From assembly GCA_012515725.1 (NCBI GenBank), contig JAAYXU010000288.1:1-10522 (forward strand): a stretch of 10,522 bases of DNA. The letters run 5' to 3'. Below are positions 1-6,025 of this stretch, piece after piece (positions within the stretch are counted from its first letter, which is position 1; each line of letters begins with the position of its first letter). The DNA comes from Clostridiales bacterium. Lineage in GTDB: Bacteria; Bacillota; Clostridia; Christensenellales; UMGS416. The notes beneath the pieces were generated by a model that made no database searches, was not told the origin of the DNA, and saw nothing but the letters and a program-made list of their open reading frames with translations. The position numbers and the translations under genes were made by a program.

Positions 1-105
1 GACGTACTCGACGCGCTAAAGTACGAGCGTTTCGTGACGGAGGTGGATCCGGATACGGCAAAAAAGGCCAAGGCCTCTCTTGACCGTATGCTAGCGGTGG
101 TGTAA
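1..105 (+). CDS. nadA: Quinolinate synthase NadA, C-terminal end (partial)
   Basis: The open frame enters from the left edge and stops at TAA 103-105, giving the last 34 residues. NadA is a [4Fe-4S] enzyme that condenses iminoaspartate with dihydroxyacetone phosphate to form quinolinate. The visible tail, ending in KAKASLDRMLAVV, resembles the usual NadA C-terminus: a short helix with Ala/Lys-rich residues and a final RML-type ending. The Fe-S cysteines and substrate site lie outside the window, so the call rests on this tail and on nadB and nadC directly downstream. The gap to nadB is 94 bp and contains a hairpin. The order nadA-nadB-nadC is common in bacteria and suggests one operon. The promoter is outside the window. 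Confidence 0.8.
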   Translation, partial: DVLDALKYERFVTEVDPDTAKKAKASLDRMLAVV

Positions 106-142
106 GATACCCTTCAAAGGCATTCGCCATACAGACTCACGC

Positions 143-166
143 GCCGGTCCCCTCGGGGGTACCGGC
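143..166 (+). other. GC-rich hairpin in the nadA-nadB gap
   Basis: GCCGGT (143-148) pairs with ACCGGC (161-166), and CCCC (149-152) with GGGG (156-159), leaving a bulged T at 160 and a 3-nt loop. Only a weak T-rich stretch (GTTTGT) follows, so it is a poor intrinsic terminator. It could tune nadA versus nadB mRNA levels or protect a processed end; this is inference. Confidence 0.4.
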
Positions 167-185
167 CGTTTGTCCCGGAGGAGCC

Positions 186-191
186 GAGGGA
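186..191 (+). promoter_or_regulatory. Ribosome binding site deciding the nadB start
   Basis: GAGGGA lies 8 nt before ATG 200. An in-frame TTG at 170 would add ten basic residues before the conserved N-terminus and has no purine-rich site in front of it, so ATG 200 is preferred. Confidence 0.7.
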
Positions 192-199
192 GAATATTA

Positions 200-1756
200 A
201 TGAGAGAATCCGTTTATGAGCCTGACGGCCCGATTGAGACAGTCCGGGCCGACGTGGTCATCGTGGGCAGCGGACTGGCGGGCCTGTACGCCGCGTACCA
301 TCTGAGCAGGAAGCTGTCTTGCGCACTCTTTACGAAGGAAACCCTGGAAGTCAGTTCCTCCTCATTGGCTCAGGGCGGTATAGCCGCCGTCACCGAGCAG
401 AACGACTGCTTCAACTACCATTTCGAGGACACGATCAAGGCGGGCGCGGGCCTGTGCGACGAGAGCGCCGTTCACGTCATTGTGGAGGAGGGCCCCGGCG
501 ACATCGAGCGGATGCTCCGTCTGGGCGCACGGTTTGATACCGATATATCGGGCCACCTGCTCACCGCGCGTGAGGGCGGCCATGGAATGAGCCGGATACT
601 GCGCGCAGGAGGTGACGCGACCGGCCACGAGATGGTGCGGGCGCTCAAGCAGACCATACTGCGCACGCCGGGCGTGACGGTGCACGAGAACACGTTCGCG
701 GCCGACATCGTCATGGACGACGACGGCCACGTTGCGGGGCTGCTTATATATGAGGAAGGCCGATGGGTCTACTGCGCCGCGCGCTATGTGATAATCGCCT
801 CGGGCGGTATCGGGCAGATCTATCGCTATACCACCAACCCGAGCGTCGCGACCGGAGACGGAATGGCGATGGCGCTGCGCGCAGGCGCGGCGCTCAAGGA
901 CATGGAGTTCGTCCAGTTCCATCCGACGGGACTCTATACCCCCGCCAACCGCAACCGCCAGTGCTTCCTCATATCCGAAGCGGTGCGCGGCGAGGGGGCG
1001 ATTCTCTTAAACGACGCGGGAGAGCGCTTCATGGAGGGCGTGCACCCGATGCGCGAGCTTGCTCCGCGTGATATCGTGGCCAGGGAGATATACCGGCAGA
1101 TACAGCACCAGAGGTCGCCCTTCGTGCGGCTCGACATCACCCACAAGAGCAGGGATTTCCTGCGGGAGCGATTTCCCACGATATATGCCCGGTGCATGGA
1201 GAGCGGCATAGACATCGCGACTGAGGCCATCCCGGTGGGGCCGGTGCAGCACTATATGATGGGCGGTATCCGCACAGACCTCTGGGGCGCGACCAACGTA
1301 CCGGGGCTGTACGCGTGCGGAGAGGCAGCATGCACCGGAGTGCACGGGGCGAACCGGCTGGCCAGCAACTCAACGCTCGAGTGCCTGGTGTTCGGCAGGC
1401 GCTGCGCGACGCATATCAACGAGCGGGCGGACAGCGAGCCGCCGCGCGAGAGTCTGCCCGGCCATCACAGGCGGCAGCGCGTCGCTGTCGATATCGAGCG
1501 AGAGAAGAACGAAGTCAAGGGTATCATGGTCAAGTACTGCGGCATCATCCGCAGAGGCGATACCATGCGCAAAGGCCTCGACCACATCACCGGGCTGCTA
1601 GGTCGGCTGCAAGACGCGGCCCTGACCACGACGCACGCGATGGAGCTTTATAACATGGCGCAGGTAGCCCAGCGAATGCTGTCGGCGGCCCTGGCCCGGA
1701 AGCGGTCGGTGGGCTCTCATTACCGTACGGACGAAGGGGAGGACTGCGATGTTTGA
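200..1756 (+). CDS. nadB: L-aspartate oxidase NadB
   Basis: This FAD flavoprotein of the succinate dehydrogenase/fumarate reductase family oxidises L-aspartate to iminoaspartate, which NadA converts to quinolinate. In anaerobes fumarate can serve as electron acceptor. The 518-residue product is close to the family's usual length. Visible landmarks are the dinucleotide-binding GSGLAG at residues 23-28, SSSSLAQGGIAAV at 52-64 (FAD contact), the REGGHGMSRILRAGGDATGHE region at 124-144, FVQFHPTG at 237-244, RELAPRDIVARE at 285-296 with the expected substrate/proton-transfer arginine, HYMMGG at 351-356, and GLYACGEAACTGVHGANRL from 369 followed by LASNS. The helical C-terminal domain ends in the typical RSVGSHYRTD. 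All key segments are intact. The 3' end overlaps nadC by 8 bp, implying translational coupling. Confidence 0.96.
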   Translation: MRESVYEPDGPIETVRADVVIVGSGLAGLYAAYHLSRKLSCALFTKETLEVSSSSLAQGGIAAVTEQNDCFNYHFEDTIKAGAGLCDESAVHVIVEEGPGDIERMLRLGARFDTDISGHLLTAREGGHGMSRILRAGGDATGHEMVRALKQTILRTPGVTVHENTFAADIVMDDDGHVAGLLIYEEGRWVYCAARYVIIASGGIGQIYRYTTNPSVATGDGMAMALRAGAALKDMEFVQFHPTGLYTPANRNRQCFLISEAVRGEGAILLNDAGERFMEGVHPMRELAPRDIVAREIYRQIQHQRSPFVRLDITHKSRDFLRERFPTIYARCMESGIDIATEAIPVGPVQHYMMGGIRTDLWGATNVPGLYACGEAACTGVHGANRLASNSTLECLVFGRRCATHINERADSEPPRESLPGHHRRQRVAVDIEREKNEVKGIMVKYCGIIRRGDTMRKGLDHITGLLGRLQDAALTTTHAMELYNMAQVAQRMLSAALARKRSVGSHYRTDEGEDCDV

Positions 1757-2600
1757 CAATAATGAGCTGCGGGAACTGATCGCGCGGGCTTTCTCGGAGG
1801 ATGTGGGAACCGGCGACATCACGACGCTAAGTACGATTCCGCGGGACGCGCGGATAAGCGGCCGCTTCATCGCCAAGGAAGAGGGCGTGCTGTGCGGGAT
1901 CGATATAGCGCGGGCGGTATTCGAGTACGCGGACCCCGCGATAGAGCTGGAGGCGCTGCTCCGGGACGGGGACAGCTTTGGCGCGGGCGACGTAATCGCG
2001 AGGGTACGCGGCAGGGCGATACCGGTGCTGACCGGAGAGCGCCTGGCGCTCAATTTCCTGCAGCGGCTATCGGGCATCGCGACCCGGACGCGCGCCGAGA
2101 CCGAGAAGATAAAGGGCACCAAAGCCCGTATCGTCGATACCCGCAAGACGACGCCGGGACTGCGCGTATACGAGAAATACGCGGTACGCGTGGGCGGCGG
2201 AGGCAACCACCGCTTCAACCTGGCCGACGGCGTGCTCATAAAGGACAACCATATCCGCGCGGCGGGCGGTATCGCAAAGGCCGTCGCCGCAGCGCGGCTG
2301 CGGGCTCCGCACACGCTCAAAATCGAGGTGGAAACCGAAAACCTTGCTCAGGTAGCCGAAGCGCTCGAGGCTGGGGCGGATATCGTCATGCTGGATAATA
2401 TGACCACCCAGGCGATGGCCGAGGCCGTGTCCCTCATAGCCGGACGCGCGCTCGTTGAGGCGTCGGGCAACATGGACTCCCGCGATCTATATGAGGTCGC
2501 CGCCACGGGCGTCGACTATATATCGATGGGCGCGCTGACCCACTCGGTCCGAGCGCTGGACATAAGCCTTCGGTTTGACGAGGGCTCCCAGGGCGCTTGA
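1749..2600 (+). CDS. nadC: Nicotinate-nucleotide diphosphorylase (carboxylating), quinolinate phosphoribosyltransferase NadC
   Basis: NadC converts quinolinate and PRPP to nicotinate mononucleotide, CO2 and pyrophosphate, the last step of the de novo branch before the shared NAD pathway. The 283-residue length fits the family. Motifs in order: EDVGTGDIT at 17-25, the N-terminal barrel-like sandwich domain, LNFLQRLSGIATRT at 101-114, DTRKTTPGLR at 130-139, the substrate-binding GGGGNHRFNLADGVLIKDNH at 149-168, KIEVETEN at 191-198, DIVMLDNM at 211-218, and ASGN...GVDYISMGALTHS at 238-266. The start is ATG 1749, preceded by a strong AAGGGGAGG at 1734-1742, inside the end of nadB. The -35 element of the next promoter overlaps its stop codon, and no terminator follows, so some read-through into nrdJ is possible. 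ATA is used for 9 of its 21 isoleucines, unusual for such GC-rich DNA. Confidence 0.97.
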   Translation: MFDNNELRELIARAFSEDVGTGDITTLSTIPRDARISGRFIAKEEGVLCGIDIARAVFEYADPAIELEALLRDGDSFGAGDVIARVRGRAIPVLTGERLALNFLQRLSGIATRTRAETEKIKGTKARIVDTRKTTPGLRVYEKYAVRVGGGGNHRFNLADGVLIKDNHIRAAGGIAKAVAAARLRAPHTLKIEVETENLAQVAEALEAGADIVMLDNMTTQAMAEAVSLIAGRALVEASGNMDSRDLYEVAATGVDYISMGALTHSVRALDISLRFDEGSQGA

Positions 2601-2625
2601 CAAGAGACGCGAAGACATGTACAAT
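2597..2625 (+). promoter_or_regulatory. Sigma-70-type promoter for nrdJ
   Basis: A consensus -35 (TTGACA, 2597-2602) is followed by a 17-bp spacer and a near-consensus -10 (TACAAT, 2620-2625). Transcription should start near 2631-2633, leaving a leader of about 45 nt. The -35 overlaps the nadC stop codon and the -10 lies inside the first NrdR-like box. The start site is predicted, not measured. Confidence 0.8.
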
Positions 2626-2634
2626 ATGTAGCGC
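2619..2634 (+). promoter_or_regulatory. NrdR box 1 (predicted)
   Basis: The known NrdR box is about acaCwAtATaTwGtgt. The ten-base core here, CAATATGTAG (2622-2631), matches 9 of 10 positions, differing only at the seventh. The box covers the -10 element, so binding would block RNA polymerase. Confidence 0.75.
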
Positions 2635-2660
2635 CGAAAGGATGTTCGGCCACTACATAT
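2624..2660 (+). other. Inverted repeat / stem-loop across the nrdJ leader
   Basis: ATATGTAG (2624-2631) pairs with CTACATAT (2653-2660), and nested inside it GCCGAA (2633-2638) pairs with TTCGGC (2645-2650) around the loop AGGATG. The outer arms come from the two NrdR-like boxes. The inner stem would be at the very 5' end of the promoter's transcript. No T-tract follows, so this is not an intrinsic terminator. Confidence 0.6.
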
Positions 2661-2665
2661 GGATT
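2650..2665 (+). promoter_or_regulatory. NrdR box 2 (predicted)
   Basis: The core CTACATATGG (2653-2662) matches 8 of 10 positions of the NrdR core. It starts 31 bp after the core of box 1, about three helical turns, the spacing expected for the paired boxes bound by the ATP-cone repressor NrdR. The pair is more persuasive than either box alone. Confidence 0.7.
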
Positions 2666-2671
2666 AGGTGA
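2666..2671 (+). promoter_or_regulatory. Ribosome binding site deciding the nrdJ start
   Basis: AGGTGA lies 5 nt before TTG 2677. The alternative in-frame GTG at 2668 is inside this sequence and has no comparable site upstream, so TTG is the more likely start. Confidence 0.6.
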
Positions 2672-2676
2672 TCGCT

Positions 2677-4938
2677 TTGGAGTTATCAGCCAACGCGCTG
2701 GAGGTTCTGCGAAAGCGCTACTTTATACGCGACGAGAACGGGGATCCCGCGGAGGACGCGCCGGGCATGTTCCGCCGGGTGGCAGGCGCGATCGCCGCGG
2801 TGGAGAGCCGGTACGGCGGCGAGGATAGGGTTTCCGAGCTGTCCGACGCGTTCTACCGGATGATGGCGGAGCTTCGGTTCATGCCAAATTCGCCCACGCT
2901 CATGAACGCAGGCCGACCGCTGGGGCAGCTGTCGGCCTGCTTTGTGCTGCCTGTGGGCGACAGCATGGAGGAGATATTCGACGCGGTCAAGCACGCGGCG
3001 CTCATTCATAAAAGCGGCGGCGGCACCGGGTTTTCGTTTTCCCGGCTGCGCTCAGCCGGAGAGTCGGTGCGCTCCACCGGCGGCGTCGCGAGCGGGCCCA
3101 TCAGCTTCATGAAGGTATTTAACGCGGCGACCGACGCGGTCAAGCAGGGCGGGACGCGCCGGGGCGCGAACATGGGCATACTGCGCGTCGATCATCCCGA
3201 CATACTCGATTTCATACGCTGTAAGGAAGACTCGGCGCAGCTAAACAATTTCAACATCAGCGTGGCGGTCACCGAGGAGTTCATGCGGGCCGTCGAGCAG
3301 GATGGGGAGTATGAGCTTATCGCGCCCCAGAACGGGCGCGTTGTTGGCCGGCTGCGGGCAACCGACGTGTTCGGGCGGATCGTTTCGATGGCCTGGAAAA
3401 ACGGCGAGCCGGGCATCGTGTTCATCGACCGAATCAACCGGGACAACCCTGTTCCCGCGCTGGGCGAGGTGGAGAGCACGAACCCCTGCGGCGAGCAGCC
3501 GCTTCTTCCCTACGAGAGCTGCAACCTTGGTTCGATCAATCTGGAGCGCTTCGTTGCGGACGGCGCGGTCGACTATATCTTGCTGGGTGAAACCGTCGAT
3601 CTGGCTGTTCGCTTCCTCGACGACGTAATCGACGCGAACCGGTACCCGCTGCCCGAGATCGACGCCATGACCCGCGCGACGCGCAAGGTGGGTCTTGGCG
3701 TCATGGGATTCGCGGGCATGCTCTATGAGCTGGGCGTCCCGTACGACAGCGACGAGGGCGTGGCGCTTGGCGAGCGTATCATGTCGTTCATAGAGGAGCG
3801 GGCGATCGCCGCTTCCCGGGCGCTGGCGTCTGAGCGGGGCGCTTTTCCGGCATTCGGGGAGAGCAGGTTCGCGGACGGTGAGCCGGTGCGAAACGCCACG
3901 GTCACGACGATCGCTCCCACCGGCACGATATCGCTCATATGCGGCGCTTCCAGTGGTATCGAGCCGCTCTTCGCGCTCAGCTATGTGCGCAACGTCATGG
4001 ACGGCGCGCGTCTTACCGAGGTAAACGCATGCTTCGAGAGGGTGGCGCGGGAGCGCGGGTTCTATTCGCCCGCACTGATGGACGAGATCGCGCGGACGGG
4101 TTCGCTGCGGGGGGCGAGTGGGATTCCTGAAGACGTCCGGCGCGTATTCGTTACGGCGCACGACGTTTCGCCCGAGTATCACATCAGAATGCAGGCGGCT
4201 TTCCAGCGGCATACCGACAATGCCGTGTCCAAAACAGTCAATTTCCCGGCTGACGCGCCCGAGGAGTCGGTACGAAAGGTATTCATGCTGGCCTGGTCGC
4301 TTAGCTGCAAGGGCGTGACTATATACAGAGACGGGAGCCGGGACAGCCAGGTGCTCAGCGCGGGCGCGGAGTCCGCGCAGACCGAGGAATCGCACCCGGC
4401 GCAGGAACCTGACACGTTGGCCGCCCTGTCGCCCCGCGAGCGGCCGCGCACCACGTGGGGATTCACCGAAAAGGTAAAGATCGGCTGCGGGAATCTGTAT
4501 ATCACCGCCAATTTCGACGAAAATGGACTGTGCGAGGTTTTCACGAATTTGGGTCGGGGAGGAGGCTGCCCCTCCCAGTCCGAGGCGACGAGCCGCCTTC
4601 TGTCCATGTCGCTGCGGGCGGGTATGTCGCCCGAGGTACTGATTGAGCAGCTTCGGGGTATCCGGTGTCTGGCTACGATGCGACGCAAAAACACGGACGG
4701 GGGCATCGAGGTGCTTTCATGTCCGGACGCGATCGGCCGGGTGCTGCAAAAGGCGCTGGATATGAGACGGCGGTTGGGAGACGCGATACCTGCCGGTACG
4801 GCCGGGGACGGCGCGCTCCCGGAACCTTCGAAAAAAGACACGGCCCGATCGGGAGGCTGTCCCGAATGCGGCGGCAAACTGGAGTACGAAGGCGGATGCG
4901 CCGTGTGCCGCTCCTGCGGATACTCCAAATGTGGATAG
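2677..4938 (+). CDS. nrdJ: Adenosylcobalamin-dependent (class II) ribonucleotide reductase
   Basis: The enzyme reduces ribonucleotides to deoxyribonucleotides with a thiyl radical generated from adenosylcobalamin, without oxygen. From TTG 2677 it has 753 residues. The barrel core shows MPNSPTLMNAG from 69, LSACFVLPVGDS at 85-96 (redox Cys88), HKSGGGTGFSFSRLR at 111-125, NPCGE at 269-273 (thiyl Cys271 and Glu273), ESCNLGSINL at 280-289 (redox partner Cys282), and APTGTISLICGASSGIEP at 413-430. A linker (about 555-590) leads to a TSCPD-type module (about 591-695), then a cysteine-rich tail with C728xxC731, C741xxC744xxC747 and C752, like a zinc ribbon with redox cysteines at the end. Regeneration is expected through the tail and thioredoxin-type donors. 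No N-terminal ATP-cone is apparent, since the sequence goes almost directly into the catalytic fold. The promoter and NrdR-like boxes upstream suggest repression when dNTPs are abundant; no cobalamin riboswitch fits in the short leader. Confidence 0.95.
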   Translation: MELSANALEVLRKRYFIRDENGDPAEDAPGMFRRVAGAIAAVESRYGGEDRVSELSDAFYRMMAELRFMPNSPTLMNAGRPLGQLSACFVLPVGDSMEEIFDAVKHAALIHKSGGGTGFSFSRLRSAGESVRSTGGVASGPISFMKVFNAATDAVKQGGTRRGANMGILRVDHPDILDFIRCKEDSAQLNNFNISVAVTEEFMRAVEQDGEYELIAPQNGRVVGRLRATDVFGRIVSMAWKNGEPGIVFIDRINRDNPVPALGEVESTNPCGEQPLLPYESCNLGSINLERFVADGAVDYILLGETVDLAVRFLDDVIDANRYPLPEIDAMTRATRKVGLGVMGFAGMLYELGVPYDSDEGVALGERIMSFIEERAIAASRALASERGAFPAFGESRFADGEPVRNATVTTIAPTGTISLICGASSGIEPLFALSYVRNVMDGARLTEVNACFERVARERGFYSPALMDEIARTGSLRGASGIPEDVRRVFVTAHDVSPEYHIRMQAAFQRHTDNAVSKTVNFPADAPEESVRKVFMLAWSLSCKGVTIYRDGSRDSQVLSAGAESAQTEESHPAQEPDTLAALSPRERPRTTWGFTEKVKIGCGNLYITANFDENGLCEVFTNLGRGGGCPSQSEATSRLLSMSLRAGMSPEVLIEQLRGIRCLATMRRKNTDGGIEVLSCPDAIGRVLQKALDMRRRLGDAIPAGTAGDGALPEPSKKDTARSGGCPECGGKLEYEGGCAVCRSCGYSKCG

Positions 4939-4992
4939 GACGCGACGCCGTGCCCCCGGCTGGCCCCGGGCGCTGGCGGGAAGGAACTGCGG

Positions 4993-5820
4993 ATGATTTC
5001 GCCGGTTATGTTTTGGCGGCGGAAGGAACTGCTGGATTACTTTGAGCGCAACGAGCGGTACGCCGCGCCGATGCTGGGAAACCTACTGTCCGCGGGGTTT
5101 ATGAACCTCCCGGGACGCCTTCGGTGCGGCGACTACTTTTTCGTGCGCCGCGACGGGGAGTTGTACGGCGTGGCCGCGATTTTTAATGACGGCAACATGA
5201 TGGTATGCCTTAGCGCTCCGTGGACGGAGGAAATACTCAACCTCACGGCGGCTATGGACTGGCATACGCTGTGGGATTACTCCTTTGAGCCCAGCGTGGG
5301 GCTGCGCTTAAAGAGCATACCCGGCGTATACGAGCTGCGACCGCTGATACTGATGGAGCGGGATACCGCCGCTCCGCTTTCCCCGATCCCGGAGAGCATC
5401 GAAATCATACGGGCCGACATGGCTCCGGGGGATCCGGGCGTCACGCTTTTCATACGGGACTGCATGAGGGAGTGCTTCAGCTTTGATCCCGATATGCGTG
5501 CCGTGCGCAAGCGCCTGACCGAGCGGACGCGGGACGAGTGGTATCTCATAGGGGCTGTGAACGGAGTCAGGGCAGCGCAGGCCCATATCCAGGCGTGGAC
5601 GCCCCGGTACGGCGTCATAGGCGGCGTGGGTACGCTTCGCCTATATCGCGGACGGGGACTGGCCCGGGCTGTAACCACCCGGCTGTGCAGCTATATCGAG
5701 GAATCGGGCCGCGTCCCGATCCTGACGGTGGACCGCGGCAACGAGACGGCGATTGCTCTCTATCGCAGCCTTGGTTTCCGGGAGGTGAACCAGACGTTCG
5801 CCTGCCACCGGCGGACTTAA
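4993..5820 (+). CDS. GNAT-family N-acetyltransferase, two-part
   Basis: The 275-residue protein has a recognisable GNAT fold in its C-terminal half (about 135-270). Strand EWYLIGAVNG at 182-191 leads to VIGGVGTLRLYRGRGLA at 208-224, the acetyl-CoA pyrophosphate-binding motif A, and to NETAIALYRSLGFREV at 250-265, motif B. The N-terminal half (1-120) is not canonical; its alternating strands, such as ELYGVAAIFNDG at 56-67, suggest a degenerate GNAT-like or substrate-selecting domain, as in several two-domain GNAT families. The substrate cannot be read from the sequence. The start is ATG 4993, with GAAGGAA about 5-7 nt before it. The gene begins 54 bp after nrdJ with no clear promoter, so it may ride on the nrdJ transcript, though no functional link is evident. 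Confidence 0.85.
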   Translation: MISPVMFWRRKELLDYFERNERYAAPMLGNLLSAGFMNLPGRLRCGDYFFVRRDGELYGVAAIFNDGNMMVCLSAPWTEEILNLTAAMDWHTLWDYSFEPSVGLRLKSIPGVYELRPLILMERDTAAPLSPIPESIEIIRADMAPGDPGVTLFIRDCMRECFSFDPDMRAVRKRLTERTRDEWYLIGAVNGVRAAQAHIQAWTPRYGVIGGVGTLRLYRGRGLARAVTTRLCSYIEESGRVPILTVDRGNETAIALYRSLGFREVNQTFACHRRT

Positions 5821-5936
5821 CCCGAGCGTGGGTTTGGGACGCGCCCGCAAGCGGTCAGGGCGGCCGGGCACGGCTGCGAAAACCGGGCCGTCTGCCGAAT
5901 TTACGCAAATATAAGCGGTCGATCCATAAAAACTGT
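5821..5936. other. Gene-free stretch after the acetyltransferase with an imperfect hairpin
   Basis: No coding signal is seen. CGGCCGGG (5861-5868) and CCGGGCCG (5883-5890) can form a stem with one internal G-G mismatch and a 14-nt loop. It is followed by TCTGCCG rather than a T-tract, so it would be a weak terminator at best. Composition turns AT-rich from about 5900 towards the promoter. Confidence 0.35.
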
Positions 5937-5964
5937 TTGAAAAAACCTTTTTTTCTGATACAAT
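5937..5964 (+). promoter_or_regulatory. Extended -10 promoter for the EF-G paralogue
   Basis: TTGAAA (5937-5942), a 16-bp spacer containing an A-run and a seven-T run, and TACAAT (5959-5964) preceded by TG at 5956-5957 (extended -10) form a strong sigma-70-type promoter. Transcription should start near 5971, giving a leader of about 55 nt. It lies in an AT-rich island within otherwise GC-rich DNA. Confidence 0.75.
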
Positions 5965-5984
5965 GGTTTACGCAGTGAATTCGA

Positions 5985-6007
5985 GCCGCCCGGCGGCGTT
6001 TATTTTG
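5985..6007 (+). terminator. Terminator-like hairpin in the EF-G paralogue leader
   Basis: GCCGC (5985-5989) pairs with GCGGC (5993-5997) around the loop CCG, followed by the T-rich GTTTATTTTG. It lies between the predicted transcription start (about 5971) and ATG 6026, so it could act as an attenuator, or end transcripts arriving from upstream. The stem is only 5 bp and the T-tract is broken. Confidence 0.35.
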
Positions 6008-6025
6008 TGCAAAGGGGACTGACAG

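Noticed and set aside
170..199. Upstream TTG start for nadB.
   Set aside because: It would add ten mostly basic residues not typical of NadB and has no ribosome binding site; ATG 200 has GAGGGA at 8 nt.
372..2275. GGGCGGTAT recurring five times in nadB and nadC, possibly a dispersed signal motif.
   Set aside because: Four copies are in frame as Gly-Gly-Ile with the same codons at conserved sites; the fifth is in another frame. Codon preference explains it.
2601..2676. Cobalamin riboswitch ahead of nrdJ.
   Set aside because: The gap is only 76 bp, much too short, and is occupied by promoter and NrdR-like boxes.
4939..4992. CCCGG (4955-4959) and CCGGG (4966-4970) as a terminator after nrdJ.
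   Set aside because: The stem is only 5 bp with no T-tract; expected by chance in such GC-rich DNA.
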